In this document: piece by piece, positions 1-8,588 of the stretch
Layout: every line of letters starts with the position of its first letter
Numbering within the stretch: the first letter of the stretch is position 1
Assembly (NCBI GenBank): GCA_007280205.1
Contig: QYPX01000133.1
Location: 1-38,811 of the forward strand
Direction: 5' to 3'
Source of the DNA: Comamonadaceae bacterium
GTDB lineage: Bacteria; Pseudomonadota; Gammaproteobacteria; Burkholderiales; Burkholderiaceae_C
DNA: 38,811 bases
The notes under the pieces: model-generated
Databases searched by the model: none
What the model was told of the DNA's origin: nothing
Seen by the model: the letters and a program-made list of their open reading frames with translations, nothing else
Translations under genes and position numbers: made by a program

Positions 1-244
1 CGTCATCCATCGCCACCGCAATCTCGCGCACCACCAATCCGTCGTCGATCGTTACCCGTATCGAAAGCCTGTGAATCGGCTCTCCGGGCAGCCAGGTCCC
101 TTCGCCAGGGATGTCCATCGCATGTGTCTTGGTGTCGCACATCTCGGCCTCAATGTCCCACAGCCGGTCTTCTCTCTGAAAACCGCGGTAAACAACGTCT
201 CGCGTATGCGCATGGGTTCGGGGTTCAGGTGTTGGCAGTGGCAA
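1..244 (-). CDS. DUF2889 family protein, C-terminus cut by window edge
   Basis: The minus strand reads open from a TTG codon at 244 to the window start, giving 81 residues. The pattern R-x-H-x-H-T-R-D-V-V-Y-R-G-F-Q-R-E-D-R-L, then WDIEAEM, DTK, GEPIHRL and RVTIDD, is what I know of the N-terminal half of DUF2889, a family of unknown function. I chose TTG at 244 because an AGAGG Shine-Dalgarno sequence lies 7 nt upstream and the N-terminus MPLPTPEPR suits the family. No in-frame ATG exists in the open stretch upstream. The gene is divergent from the DUF364 gene at 440; the 195 bp between them (245-439) hold no other gene that I see. The family call is firm, the start less so. Confidence 0.8.
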   Translation of the reverse strand, partial: MPLPTPEPRTHAHTRDVVYRGFQREDRLWDIEAEMCDTKTHAMDIPGEGTWLPGEPIHRLSIRVTIDDGLVVREIAVAMDD

Positions 245-439
245 ATCGGCGCCTCTTGTGAATGGCAGTGGATATCTGTCGAGTGTAGATTGCCCTGGCT
301 TTCCCGGCCACCCCAGGAACGTAGGACCGGCAGTTGCACAGCAGACCGATTTGAATGGGGCCCGATCATCAGGAGTCGCTATGATTTGACCCAATGCCCC
401 GCCCGATTGAACGATTCCGAGCAATGGATACAAGCCACC

Positions 440-1291
440 ATGAGTTTCGCTAGTGAATACCTCGCCCAACTGGCCGCCTTTTCTGAGCAGTGTCCCTTGC
501 CACGTGTACGTGCTTTGCACTTGCCGCCGGTTCAGCCGGTGCAGGGTCACGCGGGCGAGTTCTGCGCAGTAGAGTTGATGGATGGCTCGCTCGGCCTGTC
601 CTACGTCCGTCTGGGTGACACGCTGGCACAGCTGCGCCAGGGCTCTGATGCCTTGCTGCCGGCCGGAGCCGATGCGCTTGAAGTGGCACAGCGCTTCGTC
701 GGCGACAAGGGCCCTGGCAGGGCTGTCGGTTTGGCCACGGCGAACGCGATCTCGCGCTGCCTGTATGACCGGGCCGGATTTCGCCCCGACGATAGCAGTG
801 ATTCGATAGGACAGATGAATGCGCAAGCGGGAGAGTCCATCGGCATGATCGGACTGTTCAGGCCTCTGCTGGGGCGCGTCCTCAAGAGCGGAGCACGGCT
901 GACGGTTGTCGAGTTGAGGGCGGATCTGGTAGGCCAGCATGATGGCTACCACGTGACCCAGGATGCGAGTGAACTCGCGGCTTGCAGCAAAGTGATTTCC
1001 ACCAGCACCCTGCTCCTGAACGACACGCTGGACGACATGCTGGCGCAGTGCCGCAACGCCCGCTGGTTTGCCATGGTCGGACCCAGTGCCGGCTGCCTGC
1101 CCGATGCGCTCTTCGCCCGCGGTGTGACGCTCCTGGGCGGAAGCTGGATAAAAGACGGTCCGGGCTTTGTTGCGGCGCTGACCAGCGGTGCACCGCACAG
1201 TGAATTCAGCAGCAAGTACGCTCTGACCTCGGAGGGCTATCCGGGCTGGCGTGAACTGATCCGACGGGCACTCGGCAACAAAGGAATATGA
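440..1291 (+). CDS. DUF364/DUF4213 protein (putative heavy-metal chelation domain)
   Basis: A 283-residue protein. The N-terminal part (about 1-90) resembles DUF4213 and the rest resembles DUF364, a Rossmann-like domain annotated as putative heavy-metal chelation. Recognisable segments are GLATANA (97-103), GMIGLF (135-140), VVISTSTLL-like KVISTSTLLLN (184-194) and VGPSAGCLPDALFARGV (213-229). The frame is open back to 71, but the upstream part has no family resemblance, so I start at ATG 440; no strong ribosome site precedes it. It overlaps the next gene by 4 nt (ATGA at 1288-1291), so the two are translationally coupled. Members of this family sit near metal-cofactor genes in some genomes; here nothing shows which metal, if any, is bound. 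No signal peptide, so probably cytosolic. Confidence 0.78.
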   Translation: MSFASEYLAQLAAFSEQCPLPRVRALHLPPVQPVQGHAGEFCAVELMDGSLGLSYVRLGDTLAQLRQGSDALLPAGADALEVAQRFVGDKGPGRAVGLATANAISRCLYDRAGFRPDDSSDSIGQMNAQAGESIGMIGLFRPLLGRVLKSGARLTVVELRADLVGQHDGYHVTQDASELAACSKVISTSTLLLNDTLDDMLAQCRNARWFAMVGPSAGCLPDALFARGVTLLGGSWIKDGPGFVAALTSGAPHSEFSSKYALTSEGYPGWRELIRRALGNKGI

Positions 1292-1887
1292 ACGTGCATT
1301 GGGACGAACACCAGGAGCCGCTGGGAACCGCGCTGACCCTGATCCACTCCAGACAGAGTACGACGTCGAGGTTCCTCGGCGATCCCGGGCCGGATCGCGC
1401 CCAGGTCGAAACCATTCTGGATGCGGCTGGCGCCGCGCCAGATCACCGACGCTTGACGCCCTGGCGCCTGGTGATCGTTCCCATGCAGAAACGACACCTG
1501 CTGGCCGAAGCCTTTGCCGATGCGCTGAGCGAACGTGACCCAGAGGCTACCGAGGCGCAAAGAAAAGAAGCCAGTGAAAAGGCTTACCGCGGTCCCTTGT
1601 TGGTGGCGGTTATCGCTCGCCTGAGTCCAGAGTTGGGCAGCGTACCGACGCCGGAGCGCCTGTTGTCTGCTGGATGTGCCCTGCAGAATATGCTGCTGGC
1701 CGCCCATGCCATGGGTTTTGGCGGCGGGCTGTTGACCGGAAAGTCGATCTATTCGGCGCGGCTCAAGCAGTTCTTCCAGCTTGGCGACACCGAGCAATTG
1801 CTGTGCTTTATGGCGGTGGGTGCGGTCCTGCGGGGAAAGCCCACGACAACGCGGCCTGCGATGAACGATTACACAACGACGCTTTGA
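1288..1887 (+). CDS. nitroreductase family protein (FMN-dependent, RutE/YdjA type)
   Basis: A 199-residue protein of the small single-domain nitroreductase class, which uses FMN and NAD(P)H and acts as a dimer. Visible family features are the N-terminal basic loop HSRQSTTSRF that contacts FMN phosphate, the segment APDHRRLTPWRLVIVP (family pattern A-P-x-H-x-x-L-x-P-W-R), and GCALQNMLLAAHAMGFGGGLLTG split over the helix and loop near residues 129-151. The start overlaps the DUF364 stop (ATGA) and is preceded by AAGGA at 1282-1286. The substrate cannot be told from sequence: nitroaromatics, flavins or quinones are all possible. Coupling to a putative metal-binding protein is the only contextual hint. 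The 68 bp to the next stop codon at 1956 contain no gene. Confidence 0.87.
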   Translation: MNVHWDEHQEPLGTALTLIHSRQSTTSRFLGDPGPDRAQVETILDAAGAAPDHRRLTPWRLVIVPMQKRHLLAEAFADALSERDPEATEAQRKEASEKAYRGPLLVAVIARLSPELGSVPTPERLLSAGCALQNMLLAAHAMGFGGGLLTGKSIYSARLKQFFQLGDTEQLLCFMAVGAVLRGKPTTTRPAMNDYTTTL

Positions 1888-1955
1888 CAACCCTTGAGCG
1901 CGCCCACATCGTCTACGAGCGCGGCGAGCATCCGGGTGGTGCAATTTTGTAGGAC

Positions 1956-2744
1956 TCAGGCCTGCGAGGTGCCTGACGCAACAATGCTGCGGTAGGCATG
2001 CCAACTGGCGTGCCCAACGACCGGACCGGCCAGCAGCAAGCCGGCGAAATAGGGCAACATGCAGAGCGCCACCAGCGTCGTGATGAGGGCACCCCAAAGC
2101 AGCATGACAGCCGGATTCTGGACACAGGCGCGCACGCTCGTCAGGGCGGCGCTGACGGCGTCCACCTGACGGTCAAGAATCATCGGGATGGCGATCACGC
2201 TGGTGACAAAAATCAGGCTGGCAAAAACTCCGCCCACCAGCGTGAAGGTGATCAGGAAGGCCAGATTCTCCAGCGCCAGCAACTGGCTCAGCGTGACCTG
2301 CCCCCCAGGCGGCAAGTCAAAACTGACGGCAAAGACCACCAGCGAAGCACGCCCCCAGAGCAGTTCCAGAACCAGCAGAACGCCAGCAAAGAGGGCAATC
2401 GCAGCGCGCGCCGGTCGCCACGCCTGAAGCGTCTCAGCCAGCGGCGCCACACGACCTTGTTCGAGCTCCCGGCTGGCATGGTAGAGCCCAAGGCACAGGA
2501 ACGGACCCATCAGCAGAAAACCGGCGCTCAGCGCCATCACGTAGGCCGGCGCCTCGGCAAACACCCACCACAGCGCGTGCCCCATCAGAAAAAAGCACAA
2601 GCCGTAGAAGAGGCCGGTCAGCGGCTGGCGCACGAAGTCTTGCCAACCCTTGCGCAACCAGACAAACGGTGCATTCAAGGGCAGCGTCGCGAGCTTGAGT
2701 TCAAAGATCGACGCGCTGTCCGGCGCCCCGGGGTTGGAGCTCAC
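1956..2744 (-). CDS. DUF2189 integral membrane protein
   Basis: A 262-residue hydrophobic protein with about six membrane segments. The N-terminus (to about residue 40) is a soluble stretch ending WLRKGWQDFVRQP, followed by GLFYGLCFFLMGHALWW and ALSAGFLLMGPFLCLGLY, the usual opening of DUF2189 proteins. Later helices carry LVGGVFASLIFVTSVIAIPM and a C-terminal VGHASWHAYR motif common in the family. Function is unknown. It is convergent with the nitroreductase gene. The 169 bp between its start and the ABC permease at 2914 contain only a possible 17-codon frame (2863-2916) that I do not call a gene. Confidence 0.85.
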   Translation of the reverse strand: MSSNPGAPDSASIFELKLATLPLNAPFVWLRKGWQDFVRQPLTGLFYGLCFFLMGHALWWVFAEAPAYVMALSAGFLLMGPFLCLGLYHASRELEQGRVAPLAETLQAWRPARAAIALFAGVLLVLELLWGRASLVVFAVSFDLPPGGQVTLSQLLALENLAFLITFTLVGGVFASLIFVTSVIAIPMILDRQVDAVSAALTSVRACVQNPAVMLLWGALITTLVALCMLPYFAGLLLAGPVVGHASWHAYRSIVASGTSQA

Positions 2745-2913
2745 GTCAGGCAGCCTCGCGCAGTGTCAAGGAAGAGGCGCCATTCAGGGCGGGTGAATTC
2801 AGCATAGGTGCGCATATTAACGGCTCAGTGCAAAACTTGCTGGCGCAGAGCCGGGGCCTGAGCATGAACAAACTGGTGAAGCAGCTGAGCGCGCATGCGC
2901 TAGCTGACCGGCC

Positions 2914-3744
2914 CTAACCCTTGACCGCCCCTGCGGTCAGCCCGGTGATGATCTGCCGCGCGGCCAGGAAGGTGAAGATCAGCGGCGGTATCGCAATCAG
3001 ACTGCCCAGCGCCATGATCTTGCCCCAGTCCACACCAATGTCGGTGATGTAGAGCGATGCTGCCACCGGCAGCGTGCGCGTGGCGCGATCCGTCAGCACG
3101 AGCGCCAGGATGAACTCGTTCCAGGCGATGCGAAAAGTAAAGATGGAGGCCGCTGCAATGCCCGGTTTGATCAGCGGCAGCACCACTTTGTAGAACACCT
3201 TGATCGGACCGCAGCCGTCGATGGCAGCGGCTTCTTCCAGTTCTTTGGGCACCTGCAGGATGAAGCCGTAGAGCAGCCAGATCGCAAACGGCAGATTGAC
3301 CGCGACGTAGAGCAGGATCAGACCCCACAGTGAATTGATGAGGCCGACCTGGTTCCAGATCATGAACACCGGCACCGCCAGCACGGCCAGCGGCACCGTG
3401 CGCAGTAGCAGCGTGACGTAAGCCATGCTCTTGCGACCGGGAAAGCGAAAGCGCGCCAGACCGTAGGCCGCCATACAGCCCAGCACCAGCGTGATGACAG
3501 TGGACACCACGCCCACCATCAGGCTGTTGCCCAGGTAGCGCTTGAAACTGTCTTCGCCCAACACATCGCGGTAGTTTTCCAGCGTGGGCGCAAAGATGAA
3601 GTTGATGCCGGTATTGAAAATCTGCGTCTGCAGTTTCAGCGAGGTTGCAAACATCAGGATGATGGGCGCAACACACACCACGGCCAGCAAAATCAGCGTG
3701 CCGTAATGCGCGACAACCAGAGCGGGATGCCTTCGGACGCTCAT
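2914..3744 (-). CDS. sugar ABC transporter permease, MalG-like
   Basis: A 276-residue inner-membrane permease with six predicted helices. The cytoplasmic EAA loop, EEAAAIDGCGPIKVFYKVVL around residues 170-190, docks the ATPase and places it in the MalG/UgpE/ThuG class of carbohydrate importers. It is the last gene of an operon running ulaG, ATPase, binding protein, permease, permease on the minus strand. Its ATG shares one base with the stop of the preceding permease gene (TGATG). Specificity is set by the binding protein and cannot be read from this gene; the operon context points to a sugar, sugar acid or lactone handled by the UlaG-like lactonase. Confidence 0.92.
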   Translation of the reverse strand: MSVRRHPALVVAHYGTLILLAVVCVAPIILMFATSLKLQTQIFNTGINFIFAPTLENYRDVLGEDSFKRYLGNSLMVGVVSTVITLVLGCMAAYGLARFRFPGRKSMAYVTLLLRTVPLAVLAVPVFMIWNQVGLINSLWGLILLYVAVNLPFAIWLLYGFILQVPKELEEAAAIDGCGPIKVFYKVVLPLIKPGIAAASIFTFRIAWNEFILALVLTDRATRTLPVAASLYITDIGVDWGKIMALGSLIAIPPLIFTFLAARQIITGLTAGAVKG

Positions 3745-4622
3745 CAGCGCTCCTCATCCTTCAGCGGATTCGACAAGCGCAGCGCAAACCAGGACAGCCC
3801 GGCCACAACGATCAGCAGCAGCACCGAAATAGCCGCCGCGCCGCCCAGGCGCTGTCCCACGAAAGCGGTCTTGTAAATGTGCAGGGACAGGATCTCGGTA
3901 CTCTCACCGGGTCCGCCAAAGGTCAGGATGTAGATCACTTCCAGCACCCTAAAGGCATCGATCAGGCGCATCAGCAGGGTAATGGCAATCACGTTCATCA
4001 CCATCGGCAGCTTGACCCGGAACGTGGTTTGCCACCAGTTGGCGCCATCGACCCGCGCTGCTTCCAGCACCGCACCGTCGACATTGGCCAGCGCCGCAAT
4101 CATCATGATGAAAACAAAGGGCGTCCACTGCCAGATGTCGGCAATGATGATGGCCATGAAGGCCGTGTTCTCCTGTGCCAGCCAGCCCACGGGCGCATGG
4201 CCGAAGACCGCCAGGATGGCGTTGATCAGGCCAAACTGCGCATCGAACAGATAGCGCCAGGTCAGACCCACCGCGATCGGCGCAATCATCATCGGCAGGA
4301 TGAAGAGTGTGCGAAAGAAAGCCATGGCGCGCACCTGGCCTTCCAGCGCCAGTGCCAGCGCAATGCCCAGCACCATCTCCGCAGTGACGCAGACAAAGGC
4401 GAACAACAGCGTGGTGCGCAAGGAGCGCCACACCGACGGATCCTGAAAGGCCCGGCTGAAGGCGTCCAGCCCGACCCATTTGGCTTCACCCCAGGGCGTT
4501 CCCATGCTCCAGTCGTAGAACCCGAGCTGCAAGGCAGACAGCAGCGGGTACAGGCAGGCCGCCGCCATCACGGCGACAGCCGGGCCCAGATAGACCCAGG
4601 GAACCCACGCCGGGGTGCGCAC
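3744..4622 (-). CDS. sugar ABC transporter permease, MalF/UgpA-like
   Basis: A 292-residue permease, partner of the MalG-like subunit. It has an N-terminal helix (about residues 10-30, PAVAVMAAACLYPLLSALQL), further helices, and the EAA loop LEAARVDGANWWQTTFRVKL near residues 186-205. The start is GTG at 4622, three bases after the stop of the binding-protein gene, with AAGGG as ribosome site. Length and lack of a large periplasmic insert fit UgpA-like rather than enterobacterial MalF proteins. The two permeases should form a heterodimer that imports the ligand delivered by the periplasmic binding protein. No alternative family seems likely. Confidence 0.92.
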   Translation of the reverse strand: MRTPAWVPWVYLGPAVAVMAAACLYPLLSALQLGFYDWSMGTPWGEAKWVGLDAFSRAFQDPSVWRSLRTTLLFAFVCVTAEMVLGIALALALEGQVRAMAFFRTLFILPMMIAPIAVGLTWRYLFDAQFGLINAILAVFGHAPVGWLAQENTAFMAIIIADIWQWTPFVFIMMIAALANVDGAVLEAARVDGANWWQTTFRVKLPMVMNVIAITLLMRLIDAFRVLEVIYILTFGGPGESTEILSLHIYKTAFVGQRLGGAAAISVLLLIVVAGLSWFALRLSNPLKDEER

Positions 4623-4625
4623 CGG

Positions 4626-5966
4626 TCAGCCCTTCAGGTAGCCGCCACGTTTCATGATGTCGGTCACCTTGGGCACGATGCCGTCCAGCGCTTCTTTTGC
4701 CTTCTTCTTGCCGGTGAGTGCCTCGGAGACGGCAACACCCAGTGCCTGGATGTTGATCTCGTCCCACTCGGCAATGATCGGGCGCCAGTCGGGATCGGAA
4801 TACTCCAGTTGCTGACGCAGCGTGATGTACTCGGGGTACTGACGCACCATGTCCTGATCCATCATGGTCGAGTTACGACTTGGCACGCCACCGATGCGGC
4901 AAACCGCCTTGTCCTGCTCCTTGGAGGTAAGCCACTGCATCAAGAGGAAGGCGGCGTCGGCGTTCTTCGCGTTCTTCGGAATCGCCAGCCCCAGGCCGCC
5001 CGATTGCGAGGAATGACGCACGCCCTTGGGGTGCACCACGTAGCTCACCTGGCCGGCGATCTTGGATTTGCTCGGGTCATTGACCTGACCAAAGATCAGC
5101 GACGAATCCAGGTACATCGCCGCCTGCCCCTGCAGGAAGGACGTGATCATTTCGCCCTGACCGTAGCCCGGAATGCCGACCGGTCCGGTGTCGGAAACCA
5201 GCTTCAGGAAATTGAGCGCCTTGACGCCGGTCTCGTTGTTGAAGATCGGATTCCACTTGTCGTCAAACACCTTGCCACCGAGCGGATTCAGATGCAGCAA
5301 CCAGGCGTGAACGCACTGGTGGCCGGCCTGACCGCGCGAGGTCAGGGCGCCGATGCCGGCCTTGTCTTTCAGGATCGGCAGCAGCTTTTCGAACTCGGTG
5401 TAGTTATCGGGTGCCTTCAGGTTGTGCTTGGCAAAAATGTCGCGCCGATACGCCAGCACCGAGGTCTCGGCGCCATAGGGCATGCCGTAGAGCTTGGCGC
5501 CGGGGCCTGCCAGGTAACCCTTGGGGCCACCGACCAGACCCATGTTTTCCACATAGCGCGGCACCACGTCCTTGAAGTCGTAGTTGGGGTCCGCCAGCGC
5601 AGCATTCTTGAAGAAGGGATCGAGCTCGCGAATCAGGTTCTTCTTGACGTACTCACCCTTCCACATCACCACGTAGCAGATCAGGTCGTAGTCGCCAGAA
5701 GGCTTGGCCATCTCGAGCAACTGCTTGTCTTTCATGCGCGCCATCGCCAGCTTGTCCACCTCGACCTTGATGCCGGTCTGTTTGGTGAACTCGGGCAGCA
5801 GTTTCACCATGGCGTCATAGTGCGGGTGCGCCGGGATGCTCAGCACCACGGTCTGGCCCTTGTACTTGGCAAAGCGGTCCTGCGCGTAGCCAAACAATGG
5901 CAGCCCAGCGCCAAGCAGGCCCAGTGCGCCGCCACCAGCGGTTTGAATCAGTGTTCTTCTCTTCAT
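4626..5966 (-). CDS. extracellular sugar-binding protein of ABC importer (family 1)
   Basis: A 446-residue periplasmic binding protein. It opens with MKRRTLIQTAGGGALGLLGAG and a cleavage site after GYAQ; paired arginines before a hydrophobic stretch suggest Tat or Sec export. The body matches family 1 solute-binding proteins: TVVLSIPAHPHYDAM at the first strand, FTKQTGIKVEVDK, YGMPYGAETSVLAYRRDIF, FLQGQAAMYLDSS and QSGGLGLAIPKNAKN. I prefer ATG 5966 over 5969 or 5990 because AGGAG lies 7 nt before it, and the 5990 start would place that site inside the gene. It sits between the ATPase and permease genes of the same operon. The ligand is unknown; linkage to a UlaG-type lactonase suggests an ascorbate-like lactone or a sugar acid. 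Confidence 0.9.
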   Translation of the reverse strand: MKRRTLIQTAGGGALGLLGAGLPLFGYAQDRFAKYKGQTVVLSIPAHPHYDAMVKLLPEFTKQTGIKVEVDKLAMARMKDKQLLEMAKPSGDYDLICYVVMWKGEYVKKNLIRELDPFFKNAALADPNYDFKDVVPRYVENMGLVGGPKGYLAGPGAKLYGMPYGAETSVLAYRRDIFAKHNLKAPDNYTEFEKLLPILKDKAGIGALTSRGQAGHQCVHAWLLHLNPLGGKVFDDKWNPIFNNETGVKALNFLKLVSDTGPVGIPGYGQGEMITSFLQGQAAMYLDSSLIFGQVNDPSKSKIAGQVSYVVHPKGVRHSSQSGGLGLAIPKNAKNADAAFLLMQWLTSKEQDKAVCRIGGVPSRNSTMMDQDMVRQYPEYITLRQQLEYSDPDWRPIIAEWDEINIQALGVAVSEALTGKKKAKEALDGIVPKVTDIMKRGGYLKG

Positions 5967-5993
5967 CATCAATCTCCTAGAGGTTGTCAAAAA

Positions 5994-7082
5994 TCAAACG
6001 TGAACTCTCAGGCCGGTGCTCCGGTCGAAAGTGTGCAACTCGCTGGCGTCAAATTCGAGCGCAACGGTCTGGTGCAGCAGGTCAATCCGGTGCCCACCGA
6101 CCACGGCCGTGATGCGGTCTTCGCTGCCGCCAGCCAATTTACCCACCAACACCGATTCGGTTCCCAGGTACTCCACCACATCGACCTGCAACTGCAACAG
6201 GCCCGTGCCCGACGCCAGGCGCAGCGCCTGCGGTCGCACACCGGCTACCAACTGCGCCGGCCAGGGTCCTGCAACCGGCAGCGGTATCGAGAAGCCAGAT
6301 CCGCGCAGGAACATCTGATCGCCTTTCGGCGTCAGCGTGCCTTCCAGCAGGTTCATGCTGGGCATGCCGATAAAGCCGGCAACAAACCGATTGGCGGGTC
6401 GATTGAAGACTTCCGAGGGGGCGCCAACCTGCTGGATATGCCCCTTGTGAAAGATCACGATGCGCGACGCCAGGGTCATGGCTTCGACCTGGTCGTGGGT
6501 GACGTAGATGGTGGTCTTGCCCAGACGCTCGGGCAGCATCGCCAGTTCGGTGCGCATATGGCCGCGCAGCTTGGCGTCCAGATTGGACAGCGGCTCGTCA
6601 AACAGGAAGACTGCCGGTTCGCGCACGATGCAGCGCCCGATCGCGACCCGCTGACGCTGCCCACCGGACAGTTCTTTGGGCTTGCGCTTGAGCAGGTGCG
6701 TGATGTTCAGGATTTCGGCCGCTTCGTTGACGCGCTTTTCAATTTCGGCTCTGGGCTTGCCTGCCAGGTCGAGCGCAAAGCTCATGTTCTGCGCCACATC
6801 CATGTGCGGATAGAGCGCGTAGTTCTGGAACACCATGGCAATGTCGCGCGCCATCGGTGCCAGGTCTGTCACGTCCTTGCCATTGATGAAAATGCGGCCC
6901 TCGCTTGCATCCTCCAAGCCAGCGATCATGCGCAGCACCGTGGACTTGCCGCAACCGGATTCGCCGAGCAAGACCACGAACTCGCCCTGCTCCACCGTCA
7001 GATCGAGTTCCTGCACCACACTCACGCTGCCAAAGCGCTTGCTCACGCCCTGGAGTTGCAGACCGTGGACGGGGGAGCTCAT
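5994..7082 (-). CDS. sugar ABC transporter ATPase, UgpC/MalK-like
   Basis: A 362-residue ATPase energising the importer. It has Walker A GESGCGKST (about 38-46), Q-loop FQNYALYPH (about 85-93), signature LSGGQRQR, Walker B VFLFDEPLSNLD and switch histidine YVTHDQ, followed by a C-terminal TOBE-type domain from about residue 240 (FVAGFIGMPSMNLLEG onward). This is the MalK/UgpC arrangement used by sugar importers, and the C-terminal domain often carries regulation. The binding-protein gene follows after 27 nt. A palindromic repeat (7135-7228) separates this gene from ulaG, so its expression may differ from that of the first gene. Confidence 0.94.
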   Translation of the reverse strand: MSSPVHGLQLQGVSKRFGSVSVVQELDLTVEQGEFVVLLGESGCGKSTVLRMIAGLEDASEGRIFINGKDVTDLAPMARDIAMVFQNYALYPHMDVAQNMSFALDLAGKPRAEIEKRVNEAAEILNITHLLKRKPKELSGGQRQRVAIGRCIVREPAVFLFDEPLSNLDAKLRGHMRTELAMLPERLGKTTIYVTHDQVEAMTLASRIVIFHKGHIQQVGAPSEVFNRPANRFVAGFIGMPSMNLLEGTLTPKGDQMFLRGSGFSIPLPVAGPWPAQLVAGVRPQALRLASGTGLLQLQVDVVEYLGTESVLVGKLAGGSEDRITAVVGGHRIDLLHQTVALEFDASELHTFDRSTGLRVHV

Positions 7083-7134
7083 GGTGTGGCCTTCGATGGG
7101 TAGTAAGGGAAGATGGAAACTACCAATGTACTGC

Positions 7135-7228
7135 TGTCATGCCGGACTCGAGGAGCCTGCCCCGGACTCCGATCCGGGGGCATCCATGCAGTGGGGCCCA
7201 TGGATTGCGGATCTAGTCCGCAATGACA
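7135..7228. repeat. palindromic intergenic repeat, copy 1 (94 bp)
   Basis: The element starts TGTCATGCCGG and ends CCGCAATGACA, so its ends form an inverted repeat (TGTCAT/ATGACA). Inside are three further palindromes: CCCCGGA-CTCCGA-TCCGGGG, GCATCCATG facing CATGGATTGC, and TTGCGGA-TCTAG-TCCGCAA. The same modules in the same order occur, inverted, at 13731-13822, and a half copy lies at 29910-29940. There is no coding capacity. It lies inside the ulaG-ABC operon between ulaG and the ATPase gene. In RNA it would fold into strong hairpins that could stabilise or attenuate the message. It looks like a REP-like or miniature dispersed repeat. Confidence 0.85.
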
Positions 7229-7267
7229 AACCGACGATTAACTGGTACTTTTTCAATTTCGATCTCC

Positions 7268-8332
7268 CTAAAGGAAGGACGGGAACGGCAGGTCGGTGTC
7301 TTTGCTAAAGACGTCGTCAAAGCCGCGTTCGTAGTGGTACTCCATGTCGTCCTTGTTGTCGGGGAAGACAAACTTGCCGCCGACCTGCCAGGTGAAGGGC
7401 TTGAACTTGTACTTGAGGCGGTCCTTCTTCATGTTCCACAGCATCGTGATTTCGGCCGGGTCTGCCATGAAGTTGGACCAGATGTCATGGTGGTAGGCGA
7501 TGACCACCTTGCAGTTCAGCGACTCGCCCATGCGCAGGATGTCCGACGAAGTCATCTTGTCGGTGACACCGCGCGGGTTCTCGCCGTAGCTGCCCAGGGC
7601 CACATCGATCTGGTGCTCGTTGCCGTGTTTGGCGTAGCCGTTGGCGTAGTGCGAATCGCCGCTGTGGTAGAGGCTGCCACCGGGTGTCCTGAAGAGGTAG
7701 TTCACCGCCACGTCGTCCATATCCGGTGGTAGCTTGCCCTTGGCGGTCTGGCCGGCCGGAATCGTTAGCGCCATGGTGCGGTCAAAGGCTTCGAGCACCA
7801 CAATCTCGACGTCGCCCACCTTGACCACGTCACCGGGTCGAACCGTGGTGATGCGCTCACGTGGCACGCCCCACTTGAGCCAGACATCGGTGCTCGATTG
7901 CGGGCCAATGAAGGGCACGGTGTCGGGGCAATTCTTCAGCACAGCGGCGGCGACATTGATGTCGATGTGGTCGTTGTGGGTGTGCGTGGACAGGATCGCG
8001 TCAACCTGGCGGATCGCGAAGGGGTCGATCACAAAGGGCGAGACGCGCAGATTGCGCTGCAGTTTGACGCAGCCGGTCATGCGCGCCATCTGGTGATGCG
8101 GGTCCATCAGCGGGTTCTTCATGGAGCGCTTGCCGGTGCCGCACCAGAGGTCGACACAGATGTTGGTATGGCCCTCGGTCTTGAGCCAGATGCCGGTGCA
8201 GGCCAGCCACCACATGGCAAAGGTGCCGGGTTTCACCTCCTCGCGCTCTATCTCTTCATTGAGCCAGCTTCCCCACTGCGGAAAGGTGCTCAGGACCCAG
8301 GATTCCTTGGTGATTTCGTCTACTTTTGCCAA
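7268..8332 (-). CDS. ulaG: L-ascorbate-6-phosphate lactonase UlaG-like, MBL fold
   Basis: At 354 residues this has the length of E. coli UlaG and resembles it over the whole protein. UlaG opens the lactone of L-ascorbate 6-phosphate to 3-keto-L-gulonate 6-phosphate using a metal site. Visible are the N-terminal [20 protein letters not shown] (11-30), the metal motif THTHNDHID (116-124, HxHxDH intact; E. coli has D for the second T), [12 protein letters not shown] (222-233), [13 protein letters not shown] (243-255) and [10 protein letters not shown] (279-288). The start is TTG at 8332 with AGAGG 8 nt upstream; the N-terminus aligns with UlaG. It is the first gene of the operon that continues into the ABC importer. 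No PTS is present, so the natural substrate may be phosphorylated after uptake or may differ from ascorbate phosphate. Confidence 0.92.
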   Translation of the reverse strand: MAKVDEITKESWVLSTFPQWGSWLNEEIEREEVKPGTFAMWWLACTGIWLKTEGHTNICVDLWCGTGKRSMKNPLMDPHHQMARMTGCVKLQRNLRVSPFVIDPFAIRQVDAILSTHTHNDHIDINVAAAVLKNCPDTVPFIGPQSSTDVWLKWGVPRERITTVRPGDVVKVGDVEIVVLEAFDRTMALTIPAGQTAKGKLPPDMDDVAVNYLFRTPGGSLYHSGDSHYANGYAKHGNEHQIDVALGSYGENPRGVTDKMTSSDILRMGESLNCKVVIAYHHDIWSNFMADPAEITMLWNMKKDRLKYKFKPFTWQVGGKFVFPDNKDDMEYHYERGFDDVFSKDTDLPFPSFL

Positions 8333-8588
8333 TTTCTTTTCCTCTTAGCTGTTCCGGTTTCCATCGCGCGCAACGAACACAAACGATCAATTCGATCTGA
8401 ATATCAAGATAAACCCTATTATTATGAGCATACACAAACACCTTAATCGTCATTTTGATCTTTTTCATCTTTTATTGCGCAAGATCAAGTCTGTGCAAGG
8501 GGACGCCGGTAGGGGACAACACGCATAGCGCTCCAGGCAAATACCCCTACGATAGACATCACAAAAGTTCAATTTTTCGAGGAATCCC
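8333..8588. promoter_or_regulatory. divergent control region ulaG / acylase gene, with candidate operators
   Basis: This 256-bp stretch is much richer in A and T than its surroundings and must hold the promoters of both divergent units. GATCAATTCGA at 8385-8395, preceded by AAAC, matches GATCAAATTGA at 12040-12050 in front of the FG-GAP gene; the shared block is 13 of 15 bases. A second, opposite-strand relative (GATCAAAATGA read on the minus strand) lies at 8450-8460, and a weaker AGATCAAG at 8482-8489. I propose these as sites for the DeoR regulator at 13848. This is inference from repeated sequence only. Confidence 0.45.

Noticed and set aside
2863-2916. A 17-codon frame MNKLVKQLSAHALADRP
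   Set aside because: Too short, no ribosome site, runs into the end of the opposite permease gene, and no known small protein resembles it.
3879-7103. A 1074-codon open frame on the plus strand
   Set aside because: It lies antisense to the permease, binding-protein and ATPase genes, whose products carry clear motifs. The antisense product is rich in His, Gln and Arg as expected from reversed GC-rich codons.
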